Source: Artemisia argyi
Lineage: Eukaryota; Streptophyta; Magnoliopsida; Asterales; Asteraceae
Direction of reading: 5' to 3'
Assembly (NCBI GenBank): GCA_030686995.1
Contig: CM060709.1
Span: 14,654,872 to 14,718,871, forward strand
Length of the DNA: 64,000 bases
Shown here: in pieces, positions 23,019 through 31,963 of the stretch
How positions within the stretch are numbered: position 1 is the stretch's first letter
How the letters are laid out: every line of letters begins with the position of its first letter
The notes under the pieces: model-generated
Database searches by the model: none
What the model saw: the letters and a program-made list of their open reading frames with translations, nothing else
What the model was told of the DNA's origin: nothing
Position numbers and translations under genes: made by a program

Positions 23019-24128
23019 ATGCCTCCTCTAACCCACTATGACCACAAGGACACCATTAAGTACCTACCAAAACACCACAAAACCAAAGGCCTTACCGCAA
23101 ATCAAGTAAACGTTTTCAAAGCCCTAGAAAAACACTATGTACATGAGGGTAGAACCATAGACCCATCTTTCCTAGAAGGCACAAACCTTTACGCCGATTT
23201 TGCCACAATCAACTTTGAGTGTCTTTTGAATATCGACGAGCCTATTTGTCCTAGGTTCATTCTAGAGTTCTATGCATCATGCGTCCTCTCAACGGATGAT
23301 TATGGTCATATGTCTATCCACTTTAGGGTTAGCGGCCACCAATACTCCTTCACTCTTGAGGAGTTTGCTCAAATCTTAGGTGTTCCAAACCATGGTACTT
23401 GCCTCTATTCCGACTTACACTCCCTCTCAACTCTTGACAACCTTCAAGACCGGATCCACCCTTATGACACACCTCTTGTCTCAAAAGACGTACTTCGTAA
23501 CCACCTCTTTGTTATGACAACCAACACTAGGAGAACCCGTGGGGGGAATGAGGTCGAGAAGGATCCATATGGAATGGAACTTAATGAACTCTTGCCCCAA
23601 TTCAAGAAATGGGAGGAAGTCCTTAGAGCCAATGTCATTAGCACAATAGGGAACCGTGACCATATCAACCTTTGCCTTTGCTACATGCTCTACTCCTTGT
23701 CCGTTAGGCAACCCTTCAACCTTGCCTACTACATGGCAAAGAGAATGGCCGACATTCCCGTGCATGGCACAACGACTATGCCATATGGAATGCTCTTGAC
23801 CCGTCTCTTTAGGTTCATCTCACCCATTCCACCAACTTCCAATGGTCTTCGTCTTGACTACACTCTCATTCCACACACCTTTGTTCCACTTAGTGATAAG
23901 AGAGTTTACAAAGCCCAAGGAAAACGTCCACATCCTCCTACCTCATCATCTTCTTCCTCAATGAGTGAAGATGACAATTTGCCAAACTCTAGGCTCCCAC
24001 CTCTAGAATACCTTTCCCAACTTCCGGATATTCCAAATGAGTCGGAGGAGTTCAAGCAAACAAAGGGGATGTTCAAAAACATCGGGAGATTCCTCGGGAA
24101 GACGAAGAAGAAGATGGACCGTCAATGA
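23019..24128 (+). CDS. Putative plant transposon protein (extra ORF 1 of copia element)
   Basis: An intact 369-residue frame after pol. It resembles the 'putative plant transposon protein' family found in large plant retroelements. Features are the FILEFYASCVLSTDDYGH segment (about residues 81-98), the YSFTLEEFAQILGVPNHG segment (about 110-127), and a conserved helical part with LCYMLYSLSVRQPFNLAYYM (about 214-233). The tail has a Ser-rich run and a basic C-terminus (GRFLGKTKKKMDRQ). No signal peptide or clear membrane segment is seen. Its role is unknown; such ORFs sit where an envelope-like gene lies in SIRE relatives. That it is uninterrupted while gag-pol has several breaks is notable. 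Expression might need splicing or an internal promoter. Confidence 0.75.
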   Translation: MPPLTHYDHKDTIKYLPKHHKTKGLTANQVNVFKALEKHYVHEGRTIDPSFLEGTNLYADFATINFECLLNIDEPICPRFILEFYASCVLSTDDYGHMSIHFRVSGHQYSFTLEEFAQILGVPNHGTCLYSDLHSLSTLDNLQDRIHPYDTPLVSKDVLRNHLFVMTTNTRRTRGGNEVEKDPYGMELNELLPQFKKWEEVLRANVISTIGNRDHINLCLCYMLYSLSVRQPFNLAYYMAKRMADIPVHGTTTMPYGMLLTRLFRFISPIPPTSNGLRLDYTLIPHTFVPLSDKRVYKAQGKRPHPPTSSSSSSMSEDDNLPNSRLPPLEYLSQLPDIPNESEEFKQTKGMFKNIGRFLGKTKKKMDRQ

Positions 24129-25127
24129 GTGCGGGTGTGTTAGGAGTGTTTGGCACAAGGTGCTATTGGAACTATTTGGTAGTTTAAACAATCTTTGTGA
24201 TGTATTTGTGTGATAGTACAATGTTTGATACACTTTGAAACATGTTTCAACTAACAATGTTGCTGGAAGACAACTTTCGGCAAGTTGTCAAATTTTCATG
24301 GTTATGGAATTTTCACTAAGTATGGTGAAATTCTCGACCTCAAGGTCAAACTCCTATGATATGTGTGTTTAGGTGTCTAATTTTTGCATTGCCTAACCAG
24401 AAATGAAGTATCTCTTTGATTTTAGGAGTTTTCGAAAATTTTGAAAATCGTTTCGCGGGTCAAAAACGCGGACTGTGAAGTTTTTCAGCACTGGCGGATC
24501 CGGCGGATCCCAAATTTGGGTTCCGCCAGTACAAATTCTGGGTAACCCAGAATTTGCCCAACGGACCAGACGGTACCCACATTTGGGTTCCGCCTGTGTC
24601 ATCTGAGGGTACCGCCAGTAGCCTGCAGAATTTTTGTTTTCGTTTTCAACATTTCAACATCCAAACACCAAAATCCAATTCTTTTAGCTAGAAATCCATA
24701 ACCTGCAATGTGTTTAGCTTACTAAGATACTTAGCATTCCTTATAACTCACTCAAAACCATTTCCCGCCAAAATTCAAAAATAGCCATAACTACCTCAAG
24801 TATCCTTCACACATAAAGGAAGGATCCCTTCTAAAGGATCCTTGAAATCCCTGAGATTTTTCCATCAAACAAACTCACCAAAACCACTAAGCATTTAGTG
24901 CAAAACTTGTTTTCTCACTTCACCATTCTCATTGGATTGACTTCCATGACATGACAACCCACAATTAAGTTCTCCAAATCATTATGAACCACCATTTTTG
25001 TATGGACTGACATCAAATCCAGACACTCCTTCCCACAAATCTTCATCACTATAAATTAAACCATCCTAAACACTATCAAATCACACTTTCTTCATCACCA
25101 TTTCTGAAACTTTAAACCATTTTAACC
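24129..25127 (+). other. Untranslated spacer between the two extra ORFs
   Basis: No credible coding frame. It contains the longest GC-rich palindromic module of the window (24486-24628), with repeated ggcggatcc, gggttccgcc and ggtaccgcc arms, starting with cagca and ending CTGCAG. The remainder is AC-rich leader-like sequence running up to the next ATG. Confidence 0.5.
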
Positions 25128-26036
25128 ATGACCAAGTCAACAAACACCTCTCAACCATCACGACCCATCCGGAGAACCGCCCGGATAAGTGTCAAACCAC
25201 TATGGTCAAACCAATCCATCAACCTTAGCTCCTCATCTTCGGATGAATTCACGTCACCCATCAAAAATGAACATTTTTTGAACCTTGCATCTCCATCTCC
25301 ATCACCCAAACAACCAAATGAGCTTACTCCACCACCAACTAAATCACCCATTGACCCAACTCCACCAAGTGCTCCAACCCAACCATCCAAAACTCCATCA
25401 CCATCACCATTACCCAAAATTGAACCTATGGAGCTTTTCAGGTCTCCTCCAACATCACCACACCCGTATGTCCAAGATTTGAATGATCTTCCACCAAGAC
25501 ATACCCAACGACCACCTTTTGCAAATCAATCACCAAGGTCAATTCTTGATCTTAATGAAGATCTTCAACTTACCCAACCACCACAACAAGTGTACCAACC
25601 ACCCAAACCATTGTTGTTTCACCCAATTTATCGTGAAATCCATGGTCCTCTTTATGGAGAACCAAATTTTGAACACCATGATCACCCAACTCCACCACCT
25701 TCTCAAGCCCAAACCTATGAGTCTTTCTTTCCCTCTTATGAGGAAATACAAAGCATGGTTGACAACCACCTTCATCAAGCAATGGAATTTCAAACCATCT
25801 TGCTTGATTCAATCCCAAATCCATCCTCCACCCAAGAACCAAAACCAAACCAAACCCTAAGCCAAGAAACCAAAACCAACCCATTTTCACCCACCCATCC
25901 ACATGTTTGCTCAAATTGTGAGCAAATGGGTGAAAGCATCAAAACCTTGCTTCACCAATTCCAAAATGAAACCCGGTTTGCATTCCAACATGTCATTGAA
26001 CGTTTGGATGCACTTTCCCACCCCAACAAATCCTAG
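25128..26036 (+). CDS. Pro/Ser-rich envelope-like ORF (extra ORF 2 of copia element)
   Basis: An intact 302-residue frame. The first ~170 residues are strongly Pro/Ser/Thr-rich, with an N-terminal basic patch (RPIRRTARISVKP). A C-terminal part near residues 260-302 (CSNCEQMGESIKTLLHQFQ, then FAFQHVIERLDAL) looks helical and might form a coiled coil. By position, between pol and the 3' LTR, it matches the envelope-like ORF of SIRE-type elements. No signal peptide or membrane anchor is obvious, so an actual envelope role is doubtful. Alternatively it is the second half of a split protein with the ORF at 23019. Function unknown. Confidence 0.65.
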   Translation: MTKSTNTSQPSRPIRRTARISVKPLWSNQSINLSSSSSDEFTSPIKNEHFLNLASPSPSPKQPNELTPPPTKSPIDPTPPSAPTQPSKTPSPSPLPKIEPMELFRSPPTSPHPYVQDLNDLPPRHTQRPPFANQSPRSILDLNEDLQLTQPPQQVYQPPKPLLFHPIYREIHGPLYGEPNFEHHDHPTPPPSQAQTYESFFPSYEEIQSMVDNHLHQAMEFQTILLDSIPNPSSTQEPKPNQTLSQETKTNPFSPTHPHVCSNCEQMGESIKTLLHQFQNETRFAFQHVIERLDALSHPNKS

Positions 26037-26566
26037 ACAACCCTTGGAGGCCGTTTGCCCCAATTTAGGAATGTAGGATTTTATTTTATGTTCTTGGTTA
26101 TTTTTTAGTTTTTGGTTACTAAGTAGTAGAATAGTTAACATTTCTTGTCTTTTGACTTTTATAAGTCAAAATTTCACTTGGAATGAAATTTCTTTCTACT
26201 TACTTTTGTGCATTGTTGGTTGATCAATGTTGTGTTGTCATTGTGGTTGCAATGTGTGTGGTAACTACAAGCTTGACTATATATATCACCAACTAACCAT
26301 TTTTTTGTAGGTCTCAAAATCCATGTTTCCCATATTGGTACTCCATTTAGGGGGAGTATCGACCAAGGGGGAGCATGGCGATTATTCCGCTTCGCTTCTC
26401 TACTTTTTGTTTCGACAAAAAGGGGGAGAAATATATTAAAACCTTCAATACTTAATATGCTTTTCGTCTCTTAAGTAAAACAAGGTTAATATAATTTTTT
26501 TTTTAAGTCTTGAAAACCAAGATTTTGCGTGTTACTTAAAAACAAAGTTTATGTTTTGTCATCAAC
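26037..26566 (+). other. 3' untranslated part of the copia internal region
   Basis: No coding frame. Several purine blocks of the type agggggagta, aagggggagcat and aaaaagggggagaaat (26349-26431) precede the true polypurine tract. Repeated polypurine tracts ahead of the 3' LTR are typical of SIRE-like elements. Confidence 0.6.
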
Positions 26567-26580
26567 AAAAAGGGGGAGAT
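26567..26580 (+). other. Polypurine tract
   Basis: AAAAAGGGGGAGAT directly abuts the TG start of the right LTR. This is the expected primer site for plus-strand synthesis. Confidence 0.85.
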
Positions 26581-27704
26581 TGTTAATACAAATATCGCCT
26601 AAAAACGTTATTTATATTTTACGATCTTCGCTAAGTTTTGTTAACGACAAAATGTAAACTTTAGTTTTTAAGCAAAACATAATCTTAGTTTTTAAGACTT
26701 GCATAAACTAGACTTTTGCTACATTTTACATTTTATAAAACACAACACAAGTTCATTTCTTAAATTAGAAATAGTCACATCACATTTATGGCAAGTTTTG
26801 TCATCATGTATTTATGGAAAGTAATGTGTTTGACTTGCTTTGATGTTGCTTACAAGTTTCATGTTTGACTTGATTTAAGTGATGTGACATTGTTTGGTTG
26901 CTAGGAGTTATGAGACAAGACCTTGTTTGGTTTGAAGAGTTATTGCAAAAACCTACTGCAGACCTGGCGTTACCTTGGGGGTACACGGGCGGAACCCATT
27001 TGAGGGTTCCGCCTGATCCGCCAAGCATGCAGTTTGATGTGCTATAAATACCAAGCCATAACTTGATTTTTGGCTAACCTCTTGAGATCATATTTTACAC
27101 ACACACTCATCTTTTCTTCTAACATCTTAACATTGTAAATGTGAAGTTTCCTTTTGTAGCAAAGAAGCTCACAAGGTCGTCAAAAGTTACAAGTTTCCAA
27201 CACAACGTTGCAAGACTTGTTAGCTTAGTATTGTGTAAACTCTTGTTGTTTACACGTCAATTGTTTGTGTATATTCTGTAGTGAGTGGTTAGTATTTTAG
27301 TCCTCAAAATACAAAGAGTGTTGGGAGTTGTTGTACCCTAGTAAAAGAACTAAACGGGAGTGGTTGTGCCCTTGTAAAAGAACTCGACATCTAGCTTTGT
27401 GTCGGTAAAAGTATAAGCGACGTGTAAGGTTTTCTCCGCCGGTGAAAGGAGCTTGTTGACTAGTGAAAGAAACTCTCGAGTTGGATACTCGGGGCGTGGA
27501 CGTAGGGCAAGGAAAAAGAGTCCTTGTAGCCGAACCACGATAAATACTCGTGTTGTGGTTTGATCGTTTCTTTCATTTACTTGCATGCTATATATTGTGT
27601 TTGTGCATATATCTTTGATCAAACGGAAAGTTTCAAAGCCAACTTAACAAGTATAAAAAGATTTTAATCGGTAAACTATTCAAATCCCCTTCTAGTTTTC
27701 CACA
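26581..27704 (+). mobile_element. Right (3') LTR of the copia element (LTR B)
   Basis: 1124 bases, TGTTAATACA to TTTTCCACA, followed by the target duplication ACTAG (27705-27709). It has the palindromic module in a longer form (26956-27032, with ggcggaaccc and gggttccgcc arms complete), the TATA box (27043-27050), and the same GTGTAAAC hairpin as LTR A. The 13-base length difference from the other two LTRs lies inside the module. Confidence 0.9.
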
Positions 27705-29335
27705 ACTAGCTCGAGCTTGGCTCGGGCTCGACTAATTGATTTAACGTGTTGAAGTAAATAAAGCTCAAATGAAACTTGGCTCGTTAATGACAGTAGGCTG
27801 GAGCTTGTTTATACATAGTTATATGTTTGGACAATATATATACGCATATATATATTTTAGGGCTCATGTAGGCTCGCGAGCCTAGTCGATCTTTGTAGAT
27901 GAAGCTCGGGCTAGAACTCGATTAATAAATGAGCCCATGCTTATGCTCCAACTCTGGCTCTAGCTCATTTAGGTCCGACTCGTTCAAGCTTTATACCGAT
28001 CTGATTCCAACCTTTTCATGAGCGATTCAGATCACTTTTACCCCGTTAAAGGTCGGGCAACAAATATGCCCCTTTGGCTCTTGTCTCCGAGGTTTCAAAA
28101 CCTAAAAACATGGCCGTATAACCTATCATAGTAATCCAAAAATTCGTTTGTCCATACTTGAGGCTCCAAAATTTTCATACTCTTGCCCAATGTTTTAAAA
28201 CCCGGTTTTTTTTTACCAACCCGGTTTAGTCACCGGTTCAACCGGTTGAACCGTCGGATCTAACCGGTTCCATATTTATGTATATATATTTTTTATATTT
28301 TATATGTAGTATTGCATGATCTCATGATTTGTCCAATTTTATTTCTACATTCGATTAAACTAATAAAAAGATTAAAGACTCTACCAATAAACTTTGGTTT
28401 TAAGTTCTATAGCAAAGATTTGCAACAACAATCAACTTATGATTCTAAGTTATAACAGCATACATTAAAACTAATATTAGTTGGTGTTTCTAAGATAGTA
28501 TATAACTCTAGTTTACGGTTTTATAAAATTTTAACATTAGTACTCATCACTTTAACTTGTCAATTAAAATTAAAAAGGTAAATTTGAAAAAAAAAAAAAA
28601 ATCTTAGATTTTTGATGAAAAGTCATGACCCGGCCGGATTTATCAAACCGGGTCAACCCGGGTCAACAAAAAACAGACGGTTCAATCCGGGTCTCAAACA
28701 AGCAAAAAACCAGTCACATCCGGCCCGGTCTCCGAGCCGGTTCCCAGTTCAACCGGTTGAACCGGCCGGGTCAACCCGGGTTTTAAAACATTGCTCTTGC
28801 CTTTTTTTCTCAATCTAACTGTGAGCCTCTTTCTAATTTTCTATACAGACAGTATATAGCTCTTTCTTATTCTTTATCCTTTTCCATTGAGAATTGGTTT
28901 GTATATATTTTTAATTTTTATTTGTGCACAGCAAAATTACGTATTAAACAAGTCTACATTAATTATGACTCACTTTAACTACTTCACTAAAGTTTGAAAA
29001 GCGAAAACCAAATATGGAAATCACCTCTCTTTTCTAATTATCCCCAACCTTAGTAGTAACAACATTGTTCAATTCTGCAAGCTAAAAGTATGCTTGGCGT
29101 AAGTAGCTATAATTGTTAGCCGGAGATGGAGCTTGTAAGAGCTTGAGTTTATAAAAGCTAGTGATATAGCTGTAGCTGTTATTTTCAAATATGTTTGATA
29201 AGTAGAGCTTATATGTGTAAAATGATATTGAAAGACAAAATATATAGTCTCTTCTACTCTCATGTTTACCCTGAAGGTAGGGCAATAATTTGTATACATT
29301 TCATTTTCCTCATATCTCGTTTTGACAAGATTAGG
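27705..29335. repeat. Second copy of the duplicated right flank
   Basis: This matches 14724-16374 almost base for base. I count roughly fifteen substitutions by eye, plus length changes in homopolymers. It includes half of the CTCGAG-rich host repeat, the hAT MITE and the start of another MITE. Beyond 29335 the sequence continues through that MITE, while the first copy breaks into the LTR at the matching place, so this copy preserves the original arrangement. Confidence 0.85.
28188..28793. mobile_element. hAT-type MITE (second copy)
   Basis: Same element as 15209-15835, with the same CTCTTGCC duplications (28180-28187, 28794-28801). It is shorter mainly because the internal A-run is about 15 instead of 38. 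It was copied with the flank, not inserted independently. Confidence 0.85.
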
Positions 29336-29560
29336 TATTTTTTTTATTGTTGTCGTAGGGTATGTAATTAAACATACAAAAAGCTTAAGCTTCTTATAAC
29401 AGCCCCTCATATATAGCTTCTCTTTTAAGAGCTTATGAAATCTAAAAGCTCTAACAAACTTATGTACAAAACAAAATTTATATTACAAACTAGTTTATTC
29501 TAAAAGCTCATGCTACCATAAGTTCTAATAAACTTTGCAGGAAACATACCCATAAGGTAA
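29070..29560. mobile_element. AGCTTATAAGC-rich MITE-like element
   Basis: The left end near tatgcttggcgtaagtagct and the right end near ggaaacatacccataag are loosely inverted. The interior has repeated agctt/aagct words in opposite orientation (gagcttgtaagagcttgag; cttaagcttcttataa). It is non-coding. The duplication breakpoint lies inside it. Family uncertain. Confidence 0.45.
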
Positions 29561-29573
29561 TAACTTCTTAACA

Positions 29574-29911
29574 GGGGGTGTTTGGTTAATTTTATGAATT
29601 GGGTTTATACTTATGTTATATAAGCAACTTATAACTTATATATCATAAGCTCATGTTGAATGTTTGGATTAACTTATGTTTAATATGATAAAGTTATGTG
29701 CTTAGTTTAGCTTAGGTTGGTAAATGAATACAAAATGACATGGGTTGAAAAACATAAATGCTAGATTAAATATAATCGAGGATAGAATTGTAATTTGTGA
29801 TGTAATTTATTATATAAGCTTAACCTCTTTTAAAAAAATTACAATTTTAAGACTTATCAAAAACCCTTTACATAAGCTTGTAAGCCCAATTATATAAGTT
29901 TAGCCAAACAC
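29574..29911. mobile_element. Tourist-like MITE, right end decayed
   Basis: The left end GGGGGTGTTTGGTTAATTT is matched in reverse complement by aagtttagccaaacac ending near 29911. The interior carries inverted aagcttat-type words. No clean TTA/TAA duplication remains. Confidence 0.55.
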
Positions 29912-29984
29912 ATAATTTAGACTTATTTGACACATATGAGTTAATAGGCTCATAAGCTCATCATATAAGTTTAGACGGGTGTCA

Positions 29985-31963
29985 TGGTCACCAAACTCAC
30001 CACACCCACATCAACAACACATCCTCATTCAAAAGTAACATAATTAAAACCATCATAAAAAAGGTGTAATGATCACCACAAAAAAAGGTGGGAAACCGTT
30101 TGGTGGTTTGCATCACAAACCAATGCACAAAATAATCAATAGCGCGCAATTAGTTTTTATGAGGAGCACGCATGATGGGTTGCACCTAGTGTTGCAAAAA
30201 AGGCCTGCAAGGCCAATCGCCACCTAGGCGCTACTGGATCACTAATCTTTATGATTTGTGTAAATCAATTAAATAAGTCGGTCAACCATGGTGAACATTG
30301 TTCAACGACTATCAACAGTGGTTAAACTTGCTGGAAATACCCACAACTCACCATAAAGAAAAATCTTGCTGAAAATACTCAAAACTCACAAAAAATGTCA
30401 ATCCAATTAATCTCGCCTATACGAATTACAAGCTGCAAAAGTGTCGACTACCATTATACCACTATACCTTGGCCAAAGAACCTTAACCCTTTCATCTAAT
30501 GACACATGCTAGAATAAGACAACCAAAATGGCAACACTAGTAAATAACTCCAAAACAATGTCCAATAAGTTAACAAAAAAGGAAATAAACAAGGTGGATA
30601 CCAATGCCAAATAATAAATCATAAATCCCTACCACCAAAATACCGCTGGCCATCTCTCTCTCTTATTTCCCTATCCCTATTTTTCTCCAATTCTTTTTTT
30701 AATTTTTTTTTTCAAAAAAATTCCTTCACAAACATCAAAAATTAATTAAAAAAAAAAAAAACCCTAAAATTTTTATCACATTTCATGTTATATAATCAAA
30801 AGGGTACCCAGATCAATGAACAAATGACAATATTGTTTTGTCATTAAGTTTATAAGGTAATATTTTTGTCTAGAAGATTCTTGATGTTTTTTGAGTTAAA
30901 ATGTGATGTTTTTTTGTTTTGTTTTTTTAATGATGTTTTTCTGGTTTTCATGTTTCAGATCTGCTTTTTTTTTTTAGAAAAAAAAAAAAAAAAAAAAAAA
31001 AAAACGTGTTTTTTTTAAGGGGGTGTTTGTTTAGGCTTATATAGCTGGCTTATGGCTTATTTGGTTTTGGGCTTATGTTTCATAAGCTCATTTTTTGTGG
31101 CTTATTTTGAAACTTTTTGGCTTATATAAGTTTATTATTATGAAATAATAAATATATAAAAGTTTCAAAATAAGCCACAAAAAATGAGCTTATGAAACAT
31201 ATAGCCCAAAACCAAATAAGCTATAAGCCGGCTATATAAGCCGAAATAAACACCCCCTAATTTTATTTTATTTTTATTATTATTTTTTTAATTTTTATTT
31301 ATTTATTTTTTGTTTATAGATTTGTGATGGTAAAAAAAAATAAAAAATGAAATGTGTAAAAAGAGGAAATTAAATGAATTGTGGTATTGTGAATAAGACA
31401 ATTATTGTGGGTGTATATGTGGGGCAGGTATGGTTGTATTTGTGTACTATATAAGAGTGATTGATTTATCATTTATTTGGATTGTATATGTGTGTATTGA
31501 TTTCCTATTTTGTAGAAGATTCGGGGCGATACTAGTACGCGGTCTAGGTAATTTGAGATACTAAAAGTTTGGGATGTTTAGGATTGCTTATTGAGTGGTT
31601 ATGTGTTTATTTAGGTGGTTACATGCTTGTTGCTTTGTTTTGAAGTAGATAGGTAATTTAAAACACTTAATTGAAAAGTGCTTGTTTGCTTATTTGAGAA
31701 GGTATAAGCACTTTAAAATAGTCAATCCCAAACACTAACTACACGATGTTTAATTTTTGAATGCTTTTGGTCATGATTCATTGTGTTTCTTCGATAGTTT
31801 GCGTTCTTTAATAAAAAATTTGAAAACTTATTTAATTAGATTATTTTGTCATGCAGAGATAAATAATCATTCATTAGCTTGAAGCAAACATTCAACTTAC
31901 GCGAGTGAATTAGAGACGGAGATTTAGCAAAATTATATTCGAAGACATAAGAATCACCTAATC
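29985..31963 (+). promoter_or_regulatory. FATB upstream region with probable 5' UTR intron
   Basis: A CT-rich leader-like stretch (30650-30700) suggests the transcription start area. A splice-acceptor-like tttgtcatgcag ends at about 31856, and a short leader (about 31857-31963) then reaches the ATG. A 5' UTR intron is common in plant FATB genes, so an intron from around 30860 (aag|gtaatatttt) to 31856 is plausible. It would contain the MITE at 31019-31257 and a run of about 27 A (30978-31004). Exact start and donor are inference. Confidence 0.45.
31019..31257. mobile_element. Tourist MITE, near-perfect palindrome
   Basis: GGGGGTGTTTGTTT to AAATAAACACCCCC, with TAA on both sides (31016-31018, 31258-31260). 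The two arms are almost perfectly complementary along their length (ggcttatttggttttgggctt against agcccaaaaccaaataag), meeting around ttattattatgaaataataa. The TAA duplication and ends mark a PIF/Harbinger (Tourist-like) MITE. The close arm match suggests a recent insertion. It sits in the FATB 5' region. Confidence 0.88.

Larger units (their letters stand above)
16373..27704 (+). mobile_element. Ty1-copia retrotransposon, SIRE/Maximus-like
   Basis: Order: 5'-truncated LTR (16373-17189), primer-binding site, gag, protease, integrase, reverse transcriptase, RNase H, two further ORFs (23019-24128, 25128-26036), polypurine tract and complete LTR (26581-27704). Integrase before reverse transcriptase makes it Ty1-copia. 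Long LTRs plus extra ORFs between pol and the 3' LTR are known for the SIRE/Maximus lineage, so that assignment is likely. The right LTR keeps the ACTAG duplication, but the left end joins duplicated flank instead, so this copy arose by a DNA rearrangement. The polyprotein has several stops and frameshifts, so it is non-autonomous. It still has a TATA box in each LTR. Confidence 0.9.

Noticed and set aside
25151..25914. Long minus-strand and alternate-frame ORFs opposite the envelope-like ORF
   Set aside because: They are shadows of the Pro/Ser-rich plus-strand frame (Trp/Gly-rich complements).
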